Source: Verrucomicrobiales bacterium (GTDB taxonomy: Bacteria > Verrucomicrobiota > Verrucomicrobiia > Verrucomicrobiales > DEV007). From it: a DNA stretch of 43,228 nt. Positions 1-8,415 of this stretch are shown here, one piece after another. The first letter of the stretch is position 1; every line of letters begins with the position of its first letter. The position numbers and the translations under genes are program-made. Location of the stretch: assembly GCA_029213265.1 (NCBI GenBank), contig JARGNG010000034.1:1-43228 (forward strand). Reading direction: 5' to 3'. The notes under the pieces were generated by a model. That model searched no databases. It was not told the origin of the DNA and saw nothing but the letters and a program-made list of their open reading frames with translations.

Positions 1-1520
1 CTATCGAGTGTGTTGGACAGATCGACATTGTTGATGTTCGGATTGCTGTCACCCGGCGCCGATGTTGCGGCAGAACTGATCGTCACGTCCGTCGGGTCAA
101 GCAGCAGCGTTCCGGCCTGCCCGTTTGCAGCGGTCAGATTCGCTGTCCCGTAGTAACCGAGATTCCGCTTTCCGGAAATTTCGGCAAAGCCACCGTTTCC
201 GGTGCTGCCCAGCGCACGGGCACTGACATCACCATTGTAAATGGTATCTCCGTCAGACCAGAGAATCACCACGCCGCCGTTCCCTGTCTCAAGAGAGTTG
301 GCACTGAGGCTGGCCCCTTCGGCCACCGTCAGGCTGATCGCATTCTCGATCTCGCTGTTGCGGCCCTGAAAACCGCCACCAACCTGGATGGTTCCTCCAC
401 CGGAAAAGCCCGAGGCGTCGATATTGGTGTCGGCGGAAAGACTGATGTCTTCGCCTTCGATAATAACATTTCCACCCTGACCGGAAGCGGAGGTGACATC
501 GATGTCTGCTCCGATATCGGTCGCGCCCGTCGAAGTGATGCGAACATCACCTCCGTTGGCACGCATCATTCCGTCGACCTTGGCATACGCTGCCTCAATG
601 AGGATGCGACCGCCACTGCCAACGCCTGAACTTGTCGCACGGATCGAACCGGAGTTCCTGACCGCACCGCCCGCACCACGCAGAAAAACGCGGCCGCCTG
701 AATTGGAAGCCCCCGTCGCGCGGATCGAACCTTTGTTGTTAATCGCGAGGGCGAACATGTTTCCATGGGCCTTCAACTCAACCGCAGCCCCTTCGATGGT
801 GCCGTCGTTGTAAATTCCGGTTCCGCTTGCGCCGGCGCCCGTGGAACGCACAAAGAGCCGCTCCCCGGTCGCGCTCTCACCCGCTGAAAGCAGGATTTCC
901 TCACCTGCCGCTAATCCGACCGTGCCCGAAGCAGTGATCGAACCGCTGTTCGAAATGGTCTTACCAATCAGAAATACGTCCCCACCGATTCCGTTGATTC
1001 GTCCCATGTTGGTAATTCCCGCGTTGGAATTGCCCTTAAATACCATATCTCCACCGGCGAGGAACTCCCCATTGTCCACATCCAGTGTTGAAAGAACCAG
1101 CCCATGCACATCGATCGTGCCCCCAGCACCGATCAAGATTCCATTCGGGTTGATCACGAAAACATTTCCGTTCGCCTTTAACGCTCCGTGAATTGCACTC
1201 GGGTTACCTCCCGTTACCCGGTTCAATACGGCGGCGTTGGAATTCGGCTGTCGAAACTGCGTCAACTCTCCGGCATCGATGGAGAAGTCATCCCAATCGA
1301 TCACTGCGTTCCGGCTGTTTTGGAGAATCTGTAAATTTCGTGAGTTCCCTGAGAACTGCACATCACCATGAACAACCACCCCGCCTCGCGGATTGGCCTG
1401 TAGCGGTGACGTCCAGATCGTCAATCCCGGAAGCAGGAGGGACGTTATGAACAGTTGCAATGAAGCTGCTTTACGTAAAGACGCACAGCAGCTGCTCTTT
1501 CGAGAAGCAGAGTTTTTCAT
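1..1520 (-). CDS. Filamentous haemagglutinin-type (two-partner secretion) exoprotein, 5' part
   Basis: This is the N-terminal ~506 residues of a large secreted adhesin; the gene runs off the window at base 1. Translating the minus strand from the ATG at 1520, the first ATG after an in-frame TAA, gives one open frame. A long signal sequence (to about residue 42) is followed by a TPS/haemagglutination-activity domain with the typical NPNG motif (residues 124-127, in VFVINPNGILIG) and the preceding FRQPNSNAAVLNRV stretch. Glycine/serine-rich beta-helix repeats then lead to GGFAEISGK and GTLLLDPTDV, phrases usual in this family. By family knowledge such proteins cross the outer membrane through a TpsB/FhaC partner, and none is visible here. 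No clear Shine-Dalgarno precedes the ATG. The total length and C-terminal function cannot be judged. Confidence 0.9.
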   Translation of the reverse strand, partial: MKNSASRKSSCCASLRKAASLQLFITSLLLPGLTIWTSPLQANPRGGVVVHGDVQFSGNSRNLQILQNSRNAVIDWDDFSIDAGELTQFRQPNSNAAVLNRVTGGNPSAIHGALKANGNVFVINPNGILIGAGGTIDVHGLVLSTLDVDNGEFLAGGDMVFKGNSNAGITNMGRINGIGGDVFLIGKTISNSGSITASGTVGLAAGEEILLSAGESATGERLFVRSTGAGASGTGIYNDGTIEGAAVELKAHGNMFALAINNKGSIRATGASNSGGRVFLRGAGGAVRNSGSIRATSSGVGSGGRILIEAAYAKVDGMMRANGGDVRITSTGATDIGADIDVTSASGQGGNVIIEGEDISLSADTNIDASGFSGGGTIQVGGGFQGRNSEIENAISLTVAEGASLSANSLETGNGGVVILWSDGDTIYNGDVSARALGSTGNGGFAEISGKRNLGYYGTANLTAANGQAGTLLLDPTDVTISSAATSAPGDSNPNINNVDLSNTLD

Positions 1521-1812
1521 GGAGGTAATTGTAACTAGGGGGAGGTTTCTCCGGGAAGACTCGGGGGAGTTTTCACGGAAACGTGTCGCACATTAGGAAA
1601 AGATGAGAAAGGCTGTCGACCTTTTTTTGTCTTTTTTTCTGAAAAAATTCGCTCTTTTTCCCATTTCTTTCGAATGCGGGACACCCTTAGTAACAGGGCG
1701 AAACGAGGTTCCTTTCAGAAATGATTGCCACCGAAACGACTGCCGTGACAAAAAAGGTGGGGAAATTGGGTGATGCTGGCTCGCTTCCGGCACTTCTTCA
1801 AGGAAGCAGATT
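1521..1812. other. Intergenic region upstream of the adhesin gene
   Basis: About 290 bases lie between the adhesin start and the sulfatase stop, both on the minus strand. The only notable content is a pair of T-runs on the plus strand (about 1619-1642, A-runs on the coding strand). These sit roughly 100-120 bases upstream of the adhesin ATG, where they could act as an UP-like or curved element. No convincing small gene was found. Confidence 0.4.
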
Positions 1813-3405
1813 CTATTTTTGGGGACTCTTTGCGCCGGTCTTCTTCTTCGCTTTGGGGTTTTTCTTCTGACGCTGTGGCGCAACGAACGTATCCTCGCCC
1901 ACCTCGTATTTTCCGCGGAGACGATCGAGTTCGGCTTTGAGCTCCGACTGCAGATCCGCGTAGGCCTGATCGCCATAGACTGACTCCAGCTCTTCGGGAT
2001 CTTTTTCAAGGTCGAACATTTCCCAAATGTCGTAGGTGCCGCCATCGTGGGACGGTCCGTAGTAGTGGATCAGCTTCTCTCTGCCATTGGTGACGCCGTA
2101 GTGGCGGGCCACACTGTGGGCGCCCGGGAATTCATAGTAGTGATAATAAAAGGTCTCCCGCCAATCCTTGGGCGCTTCCCCCTGGAAGAGAGGAACGAGG
2201 CTGGCTCCCTGCATGTCGCCGGGAATTTCGACTCCGGCCGCATCGAGAAAAGTTTCCGCAAAGTCGAGGTTGGAAACGATGAGATCGTTCGTCGTTCCGG
2301 GTTCAATCACACCGGGCCATTTCGCGAGAAAAGGAGTTTTGAGGGACTCTTCATACATCCAGCGTTTGTCGAACCAGCCGTGCTCGCCCAGATACCAGCC
2401 CTGGTCACTCGCATACATAACGAGGGTGTTTTCGGCGAGCCCCTCCTTTTCCAGGTAGTCCAGAACATCACCGACGGCATCATCGACGGACTTCACACAG
2501 CGGAGATAGTCCTTCACATACCGCTGGTATTTCCACTGGATGACCTCTTTCTCCGTCATCTTGTCGCGACGGGAGAGAAAATCGTTGTTCTTTTTCTGAT
2601 ACGCCTTGGTCCAGGTCTGCAGCTGATAGGGATCGAGGTTGGTGGGCGGGACGAGCTTGAGATCGGAAGGCGTGAGGTGCTCCCGGATCGTCATGGTCTG
2701 AAGCGCTGCCGGCGGTTGGCGACCTTCGTAGTCATCCCAGAGCGTGTCGGGCTCCGAAATTTTCACATCGTCGAGCCAGTTCAAGTATTTCGGTCCCGGC
2801 TGCCAGTTCCGATGCGGAGCCTTGTGCTGAAACATGAGCATGAAGGGTTTCTCCGCATCGCGGTCCTCCTTGAGCCATTTGAGTGCTTTGTCGCGAATGA
2901 TGTCCGTCGTGTAACCGGTATGCTCCCGCTTCGTTGCCTCCGCTTCGATACCCCCATAAAGCATCGGAGGATTGTAGTAGGGCCCCTGTCCCTGAAGCAC
3001 GTCGAAGTAGTCAAAACCCTGCGGGGTTGATTTGAGATGCCACTTTCCGATGACCGCGGTCTGGTAGCCGGCTCCGCGGAGCAGCTTGGGAAAGGTCTGC
3101 TGCGATCCGTCGAAGGTGTTGCCGTTGCGAACGAATCCATTGAGGTGGCTGTATTTCCCTGTCTGAATGACAGCCCGGCTCGGACCGCAGATCGAATTCG
3201 TCACATAGCAGCGGGTGAATTTCATTCCCTCATTCGCAATTCGATCGAGATTGGGAGTGACAATCCTCGAATCATCGTAGGCACTGAGAGCCTGCTCACA
3301 GTGATCGTCCGTGAAGATGAAGAGAATATTGGGCCTCTCCGCGGCGATCGCACTGGTCGCGACGACGAAAAGAACAAAAACGGGAAAAAGCCGGAAATAC
3401 TTCAT
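1813..3405 (-). CDS. Secreted S1-family sulfatase
   Basis: The 530-residue product starts at the ATG at 3405, which is directly followed by a signal peptide (residues 1-22, ending AIAA). Upstream in-frame starts would add 52 residues without protein-like character. The mature protein begins [11 protein letters not shown] with the metal-binding Asp33-Asp34. It carries the formylglycine motif C-G-P-S-R at residues 73-77, where Cys73 would be converted by an FGE enzyme to make the catalytic aldehyde. A C-terminal sulfatase subdomain follows, around the [13 protein letters not shown] segment. Family knowledge predicts hydrolysis of sulfate esters, probably on a polysaccharide, in the periplasm or outside the cell. 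It broadly resembles glucosamine-6-sulfatase-like S1 members, but the substrate is a guess. The last ~20 residues are Lys-rich. The cytochrome c gene is divergent, 137 bases away. Confidence 0.93.
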   Translation of the reverse strand: MKYFRLFPVFVLFVVATSAIAAERPNILFIFTDDHCEQALSAYDDSRIVTPNLDRIANEGMKFTRCYVTNSICGPSRAVIQTGKYSHLNGFVRNGNTFDGSQQTFPKLLRGAGYQTAVIGKWHLKSTPQGFDYFDVLQGQGPYYNPPMLYGGIEAEATKREHTGYTTDIIRDKALKWLKEDRDAEKPFMLMFQHKAPHRNWQPGPKYLNWLDDVKISEPDTLWDDYEGRQPPAALQTMTIREHLTPSDLKLVPPTNLDPYQLQTWTKAYQKKNNDFLSRRDKMTEKEVIQWKYQRYVKDYLRCVKSVDDAVGDVLDYLEKEGLAENTLVMYASDQGWYLGEHGWFDKRWMYEESLKTPFLAKWPGVIEPGTTNDLIVSNLDFAETFLDAAGVEIPGDMQGASLVPLFQGEAPKDWRETFYYHYYEFPGAHSVARHYGVTNGREKLIHYYGPSHDGGTYDIWEMFDLEKDPEELESVYGDQAYADLQSELKAELDRLRGKYEVGEDTFVAPQRQKKNPKAKKKTGAKSPQK

Positions 3406-3482
3406 TCCGACGGCTTTACACCGTCCAACAATCAGGCGCAACGAAGAATGATTTCGGATTCTGACGCATCTGCGGCCCGCAT

Positions 3483-3510
3483 TTGACTCGTTACCTGAAT
3501 CTGATACCGT
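3483..3510 (+). promoter_or_regulatory. Possible sigma70-type promoter for the cytochrome c gene
   Basis: TTGACT (3483-3488) and TACCGT (3505-3510) are separated by 16 bases, and lie 32 bases upstream of the ATG at 3543. The -35 box matches well and the -10 box poorly. This was read by eye only. Confidence 0.3.
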
Positions 3511-3542
3511 TCCCGACGCCATTCCGAATCGCCTTTTCTCCC

Positions 3543-4154
3543 ATGAAAAATCTCGTCCCACGCCTTGTTCTCCTCAGTGCCCTCTCGGCTTTTGCTTTAC
3601 CACTTACTCATGCGGTCGACTACAACGAAGAGATTCGGCCGATTCTGAACAAGAAGTGCTACAAGTGCCACACTGGTCCCCGCGCCAAGGGCAAACTGCG
3701 CATGGACACGGTCGAGAACTTCAGCAAGAGGATTGGCGGCGACGATCCTGTTATCCTGCCCGGAAACTCCGGCAACAGCCTTCTCGCGATCAAGGCGGGG
3801 CTTCCTGCCTCGAACGGGGACGCGATGCCCCCTCCCCCGGCCCGTTCCCGCGGAGCGGAGCCGATGACGGCTTTGGAGCTCAACCTGGTGAAAAAGTGGA
3901 TCGACGCGGGAGCCTCGTTTGAAAAAGGAGGACCGGAACCAGCCGCTCCGACAGTGGTAGCCGCAGGCGAAGGCATGAAGGAGGAGCTTCTCGACTGGAC
4001 CAACTCCGCCGGAAATTCGCTCAAAGCCTATTTCGTGGCGATGGACGGAGCCAACGTGAAGCTCCGCAAGGAAGACGGGTCTGAATTTTCCTACCCTCTC
4101 GCCAATCTCAACGCCGACAGTCAGGCCCTGGCGAAGAAGCTCGGCGCCGAGTAG
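3543..4154 (+). CDS. Exported Planctomycete-type cytochrome c with C-terminal SHD1 domain
   Basis: The product has 203 residues. The start at 3543 is chosen because it begins a signal peptide (residues 1-24, ending THAVDY). An in-frame start at 3483 would only add a non-hydrophobic leader. A single covalent haem site C-Y-K-C-H is at residues 39-43, within the [17 protein letters not shown] context typical of the Planctomycete cytochrome C (PSC) family. A Pro-rich loop with MPPPPARS may hold the distal Met ligand. The last ~55 residues match the SHD1 pattern (LDWTNSAGN...[17 protein letters not shown]), which also occurs in the protein at 30052-30921. Normally PSC domains head PSD1-containing proteins; here the haem domain is fused only to SHD1. 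Its redox role and partner are unknown. Confidence 0.88.
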   Translation: MKNLVPRLVLLSALSAFALPLTHAVDYNEEIRPILNKKCYKCHTGPRAKGKLRMDTVENFSKRIGGDDPVILPGNSGNSLLAIKAGLPASNGDAMPPPPARSRGAEPMTALELNLVKKWIDAGASFEKGGPEPAAPTVVAAGEGMKEELLDWTNSAGNSLKAYFVAMDGANVKLRKEDGSEFSYPLANLNADSQALAKKLGAE

Positions 4155-4210
4155 GCATTTCTGGACAGGGTCGCCCGGACAGGGCTGGGAGTCGATTGTG
4201 AAAACCAAGT

Positions 4211-5134
4211 CTAGCCCGTCTCCGGAAGGAAGCTCGGCATAACGACTCCGTTCACCGGCTGATAATTCCCCCGCACCTGGGCGAAATGCAGCTCGCAGTT
4301 TTTCGCGCCCCACGAGTAGACCCGGGAAACCAGTTCCCCGGAGGAAGTCGGCAACAGAAACACGACCGGTTTTCCACAAAAGCGCTCCAGTTGCACGCGG
4401 AGCATCGCCTCAGCAGCGGCTTCGGTTCCCGCGACACCGGGCCCGATCATTTTGGTAGCCGCATGGTCGATCGAAACGAGGAACCCATCGACCTCCCCTT
4501 TTTCATTCTCGGAAACCACCGTGTCCCAGAGTCCCGAGCTGTTCTCCATAAAGTAACAATAATCCCGTTCCCGCGAGATTCCGCTGACCTCGAACTCGAT
4601 CTGCCCCATCGCGACGAGATCGGATGGCTCAGCGGGGCGAACCGAAGGAAGACTCCCGTCCGGCTCCGGGATTCCCTCTTTGGGAACTTCGAGGAACAGA
4701 TCCTGGTAGATCGCCGAAGGCGAGAACCCGAATTTGTTGTAGAGCGAAAAGGAATCGAGATTGAGCGCACTTGAGACAAGGCGAAGGGGCAAGTCGCGAT
4801 CTTCCGCAATTTCCACGATCTGCTTGAGAATTCGCCCGGCCACCCCATGCCCGAAATAGTTCGGATGGACATTCATGATGCCCAGAGAAACGTGAGTTTC
4901 CCGGGGGTGATAAAAGCAGGAGCCCACGATCATTCCGGTCGTGCGATTCTCGACGACGAGGGCGGAACCCGGATCGAGGTCCTCGTAGACATCCGTAAAG
5001 AGTCGGCAGTCCTGCGGGAGACACTTGAAAATCGAAAATCCAAGATGCCGCTCGTACCAGGCGTTGGTGGAAAGAAAAATCAACTCGGCGACTTCGTCGA
5101 AGTCAGCCGGGCGCATGGTTCGCGTCGCAAGCAT
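4211..5134 (-). CDS. Tandem GNAT-family N-acetyltransferase
   Basis: This 307-residue cytoplasmic protein has two GNAT-like halves. The first (about residues 6-150) contains LGIMNVHPNYFGHGVAGRIL, which fits the acetyl-CoA-binding V-x-P-x-x-x-x-x-G-x-G region, followed by LYNKFGF, the usual beta-6/beta-7 signature. The second half (about 165-300, starting VRPAEPSDLVAMGQIEFEV) is less conserved and could be a degenerate GNAT copy. The ATG at 5134 is used; a second ATG at 5116 sits just before the domain and would remove six residues. The substrate is unknown. The gene is convergent with the cytochrome gene, separated by 56 bases without a clear terminator. Confidence 0.82.
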   Translation of the reverse strand: MLATRTMRPADFDEVAELIFLSTNAWYERHLGFSIFKCLPQDCRLFTDVYEDLDPGSALVVENRTTGMIVGSCFYHPRETHVSLGIMNVHPNYFGHGVAGRILKQIVEIAEDRDLPLRLVSSALNLDSFSLYNKFGFSPSAIYQDLFLEVPKEGIPEPDGSLPSVRPAEPSDLVAMGQIEFEVSGISRERDYCYFMENSSGLWDTVVSENEKGEVDGFLVSIDHAATKMIGPGVAGTEAAAEAMLRVQLERFCGKPVVFLLPTSSGELVSRVYSWGAKNCELHFAQVRGNYQPVNGVVMPSFLPETG

Positions 5135-5215
5135 GACGCGGTGTAATCAATATCACGCCTCAAGGCAATGATATTTCACTCTCATCGGATTGGAAAGGGG
5201 CTGCCCCGAACGGGG

Positions 5216-5962
5216 TTACATCACCATTCCGCCATCGACGGTCAGCACCTGCCCGGTGATGTAGCGGGCTTCGGGGCTTGCGAGAAAGATGACAGCATTG
5301 GCAATGTCAGAGGTTTCCCCGAAGGAACCGAGCGGAATGTCGGCCTTGATCTGATCCTGCACTTCTTCCGTCAATTCGTCGGTCATATCCGTCACGATAA
5401 ACCCCGGAGCAATGGCATTGACGCAGACCTTGCGACCGGCGAATTCCTTCGCCAGGGCCTTGGTAAAACCGATCAGTCCGGCTTTGCTCGCCGCGTAGTT
5501 GGCCTGCCCGGCATTTCCCATCAATCCGATCACGGAACTGATGTTGATAATGCGGGCGTTGTCCGCTTTGAGAATGGTGCGTTGGAAGGCTTTGACCGCG
5601 TTGAAGGCACCTTTCAGATTCGTGTCGAGAACCGTGTCCCAGTCCTCCTCGCTCATGCGGAGGGCCAGTCCGTCACGAGTCACTCCGGCGTTGTTCACGA
5701 GGATGCTCACCGGCCCCAGGTCGGCGGCGACCTGCTTTCCAAACTCAATCGTGGAATCGTAGTCAGCGATATCGACGGCATATCCTTTTGCCGTGCCCGG
5801 TCCGGCCGCATTAAGTTCTTCCGCAGCAGCAGCGGAGTTGGCTTCGGTTCGGCTCGCGACAGCAACCTTCGCTCCGCGCTCGACAAAAGCTCTCGCGATT
5901 TCCTTTCCGATTCCGCGTCCGGATCCCGTAACGACGACGACCTGATCTGTGAACTGTCTCAT
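5216..5962 (-). CDS. fabG: 3-oxoacyl-[acyl-carrier-protein] reductase FabG
   Basis: This 248-residue short-chain dehydrogenase has the size of typical FabG. It shows the NADP-binding T-G-S-G-R-G-I-G motif (residues 12-19), N-N-A-G (90-93), and catalytic Ser143, Tyr156 and Lys160 in the YAASK context. It continues with VNAIAPGFIVTDMTDEL and ends with YITGQVLTVDGGMVM, both characteristic of FabG. It reduces 3-oxoacyl-ACP in type II fatty acid synthesis, in the cytoplasm. The ATG at 5962 gives the family length; the longer frame to 6037 adds a non-homologous leader. No Shine-Dalgarno is present. The bases GCCCGC sit directly before the ATG, as also in polX and the SMP-30 gene. Other fab genes are not adjacent. 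Confidence 0.93.
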   Translation of the reverse strand: MRQFTDQVVVVTGSGRGIGKEIARAFVERGAKVAVASRTEANSAAAAEELNAAGPGTAKGYAVDIADYDSTIEFGKQVAADLGPVSILVNNAGVTRDGLALRMSEEDWDTVLDTNLKGAFNAVKAFQRTILKADNARIINISSVIGLMGNAGQANYAASKAGLIGFTKALAKEFAGRKVCVNAIAPGFIVTDMTDELTEEVQDQIKADIPLGSFGETSDIANAVIFLASPEARYITGQVLTVDGGMVM

Positions 5963-6022
5963 GCGGGCTAGATCCCACACGGAGAGGCGCGCTGCAAATA
6001 AAAAGAAGAAGGGAATCGACTC

Positions 6023-6056
6023 CCCCCGGCGCGCCATTGGCTTCTGCTACCGGGGG
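6023..6056 (-). terminator. Possible terminator after the 3D-domain lipoprotein gene
   Basis: A C/G-rich inverted repeat (arms 6023-6029 and 6050-6056, 20-base loop) is followed on the minus strand by a T-rich stretch near 5995-6010. The long loop and interrupted T-run make it a weak call. If active, it would separate the lipoprotein gene from fabG. Confidence 0.3.
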
Positions 6057-6072
6057 CGGTTCAACCCGAAAA

Positions 6073-6510
6073 TCACCGGCGATCGACCTGAACGGTAACC
6101 GTTTTTCTACCCCACTTCAGAGCTTCTTTGTGGGTGCGGAAAAAGAGATCAATCCGCTGTCCCTGAATCGCTCCACCGCGGTCTTCCACCGTGCCCCATC
6201 CATATCCGGGAATCTTGAGGCGGGTGCCGAAGGGAAACACATTGGTGTCAGCAGCAATCGTGCGCCCGGGCTTGGCCTTGGTTCCGGAGGCGGTCACGCC
6301 GATCTTTTTGCGATCCCCCTTCTGAGCACCCGATGCGTACACGGGCTGCATCAGCAAATTCCGTTTCCATCCACAACACTCCTGGCACTTGCAGTAGCCC
6401 GTAGCTTCAAGCGTGATAAACTCTGTCCTCGAAAAAGGCGAACGAGATGCGCATCCCGACAACAGGACGCCGGAAACAAGCACCGTGACCAATGAGGCTA
6501 TAATTTTCAT
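6073..6510 (-). CDS. 3D-domain lipoprotein (double-psi beta-barrel)
   Basis: The product has 145 residues. The start at 6510 begins a lipoprotein signal with lipobox L-S-G-C (Cys20 lipidated); the frame extends 11 codons upstream but that leader would spoil the signal. The mature part carries the 3D domain of the MltA C-terminus/YabE-type family. The three conserved aspartates are Asp88 (AADTNVFPFGT), Asp110 (VEDRGG) and Asp121 (RIDLFF). Four Cys between residues 40 and 46 (YCKCQECC) are frequent in stand-alone 3D proteins. Family knowledge suggests peptidoglycan cleavage (lytic-transglycosylase-like) at the membrane surface. A good promoter lies 50 bases upstream. Confidence 0.85.
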   Translation of the reverse strand: MKIIASLVTVLVSGVLLSGCASRSPFSRTEFITLEATGYCKCQECCGWKRNLLMQPVYASGAQKGDRKKIGVTASGTKAKPGRTIAADTNVFPFGTRLKIPGYGWGTVEDRGGAIQGQRIDLFFRTHKEALKWGRKTVTVQVDRR

Positions 6511-6560
6511 AATTAAAGGTAAGGCTGAAATTCCGCATTTCAACTCACTGATTATGGTTT

Positions 6561-6589
6561 TTATAATCTATTTGGCCTGAGATTCTCAA
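6561..6589 (-). promoter_or_regulatory. Sigma70-like promoter for the 3D lipoprotein gene
   Basis: On the minus strand TTGAGA (6589-6584) and TTATAA (6566-6561) are separated by exactly 17 bases, and the -10 box is 50 bases upstream of the ATG. The match and spacing are good, but there is no experimental support. Confidence 0.45.
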
Positions 6590-6650
6590 TCGAATCACTC
6601 CACCAGCCGGACAGCGGGCCACTTTCAGCGGGCCTGAAGTAGCCCCCGGA

Positions 6651-8309
6651 TCAGGATTCCAAATTGAACTCTTCCCCTCCGCTCCCCTCGCCGCCACCGT
6701 CACCGGAGTCGTCCCGATAGCTGGAAACCACGAGATTACTGAGAAATTTGTCCGGGTCATCAAGCGCTTCGGCAGGGATCGAAAACGAGTTTCGTCCGGT
6801 GTTTCGCTGAATCAATTTGAGTCCAAACTGGTAGTCACGGAAGAGCTCCTCGCAGAGACTGAGCACACTTTGCCCCCGGTCTGCCGCCCTTTCGCCGAGT
6901 GCGACCGTCGCCTCGCTGTCAAAAGTGAGTCGTACTCCGTGTTCCTGCTCAAATTTCCGGCGGAAAGCGGCAATTTCGCCCACGACGCGGGAATCCCCCA
7001 CGGGGCCGGCTTTTTCGAGAAGAGCAGCGAGAACCTCAGTCGGCGAGTCGACCAGATCTCCGTCGATTTTGAGTTCGGCAATCGTCGTTCCGGGAAGCTC
7101 AAATTTGAAGTTCCGGAGTAGCCTTTCACAAACGGTCATGAGCCCCCTGGCACCGGTTTTTTCTTTCTCGGCCTCCTCCGCAATTTTCTCGAGGGCTGTG
7201 TCACCAAACTCGGCGTGAATCCCGTAGGCCTCGAATTCCCGCTCGTACTGCCGGATCAGGCTCCCTTCCGAATGCTTCATAATGTCGAAGAGATCCCCGG
7301 CATCGAGATGCTCGCAGACAACGCGAACCGGGAGACGCCCGATGAATTCCGCCTCAAATCCGAAGTCGATGAAATCCTGGGTTCCCACCAGCGCCCCCAG
7401 ATCTCCCGACTCGACCGTGGAAGTTTGATCGGCCCCAAAGCCGATCGCTCCCTGGCGAATTCGCTTTTCGACGATCTTTTCGAGTCCGGAAAAGGCCCCG
7501 CTCACGATGAAAAGAATGTGGCGGGTGTTGATGTTGTCCTTGGAAGGCTTTCCCCCACGACTCATATCAAACATCGCCTGCATCTGCGACTGGATGTCCT
7601 GTGGATTTCGCACGGCGACCTCGGTTTCCTCCATCAGCTTGAGAAGAGTCGTCTGGACTCCCCGGCCGCTGACATCGCGCCCGCCCATGTTGGATGCCGT
7701 CGCGATTTTGTCGATTTCATCGATGTAGATGATCCCGTATTCCGCCAGGTCGACATCACCGTCCGCCTTGCGAACCAGCTCGCGAACGAGGTCATCGACA
7801 TCGGCACCGACATAGCCGGTTTCGGAAAACTTCGTGGCGTCGGCTTTGACAAAGGGCACCCCGATCAATTCCGCGATGTGTTTCACAAGGTAGGTCTTTC
7901 CGACCCCGGTCGGCCCCACGACGATCACATTTTGCTTCGCAAACTCAATCTCGTCTGCCTTTTCAGGATTCTCCTCTTCAAGACGGCGCAGATACTTGGC
8001 GTGGTTGTAGTGATCACAAACCGCAATCGCGAGCGCCTTCTTTGCTTCCTCCTGCCGGATCACAAACCGATCGAGATGCTCTTTGATTTGCCTCGGCAGG
8101 AGATCAAACTCCAGAATATCGGTCTCGGGCTCCCTCAAATCGTGGTTTCCCCCGCTTTCCTCTTCCATCGTGGCAAAGGGATTGCCTCCCTCGCTCATCG
8201 TTGAAAAGGAGACCTGATCTCCAAAGTTGGACTTCAGAAAATCAGAAAGCTTGCGGGAAATCTCCTGCGGATCAGGGAAGTTGGGATTGTCGTCGTCTTT
8301 GTCGGCCAT
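6651..8309 (-). CDS. ClpX-like AAA+ unfoldase without zinc finger, with duplicated C-terminal small domain
   Basis: The product has 552 residues. The ATG at 8309 is preferred over a TTG at 8333. The N-terminus (1-70) is acidic and lacks the four-cysteine zinc-binding domain of classical ClpX. The AAA+ core has Walker A GPTGVGKT (132-139), the pore loop GYVG (165-168), Walker B IIYIDE (193-198), [16 protein letters not shown], the IGF tripeptide (in [10 protein letters not shown]) that docks ClpX to ClpP, and the EFIGRLP box. A ClpX small domain ([13 protein letters not shown]...TGARGL) follows. After it comes a second, similar segment ([11 protein letters not shown]...[15 protein letters not shown]), so the protein is ~130 residues longer than ClpX, ending in a Gly/Glu-rich tail. 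It probably unfolds proteins for ClpP or alone. No clpP is nearby; the kinase gene lies upstream. Confidence 0.88.
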   Translation of the reverse strand: MADKDDDNPNFPDPQEISRKLSDFLKSNFGDQVSFSTMSEGGNPFATMEEESGGNHDLREPETDILEFDLLPRQIKEHLDRFVIRQEEAKKALAIAVCDHYNHAKYLRRLEEENPEKADEIEFAKQNVIVVGPTGVGKTYLVKHIAELIGVPFVKADATKFSETGYVGADVDDLVRELVRKADGDVDLAEYGIIYIDEIDKIATASNMGGRDVSGRGVQTTLLKLMEETEVAVRNPQDIQSQMQAMFDMSRGGKPSKDNINTRHILFIVSGAFSGLEKIVEKRIRQGAIGFGADQTSTVESGDLGALVGTQDFIDFGFEAEFIGRLPVRVVCEHLDAGDLFDIMKHSEGSLIRQYEREFEAYGIHAEFGDTALEKIAEEAEKEKTGARGLMTVCERLLRNFKFELPGTTIAELKIDGDLVDSPTEVLAALLEKAGPVGDSRVVGEIAAFRRKFEQEHGVRLTFDSEATVALGERAADRGQSVLSLCEELFRDYQFGLKLIQRNTGRNSFSIPAEALDDPDKFLSNLVVSSYRDDSGDGGGEGSGGEEFNLES

Positions 8310-8415
8310 GTTACCAGGGAAAGCGTTGCTCAAGGGAAGTTACGTTCATCGAATACAAACGCGACTACAACTGACCGCCGATTTTGTAGGGGCTCCCCCG
8401 TGGCAGGCCCGTTTT

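Noticed and set aside
7215..8204. 329-codon open frame antisense to the ClpX-like gene
   Set aside because: The minus strand has complete AAA+ motifs; the plus frame is composition-driven.
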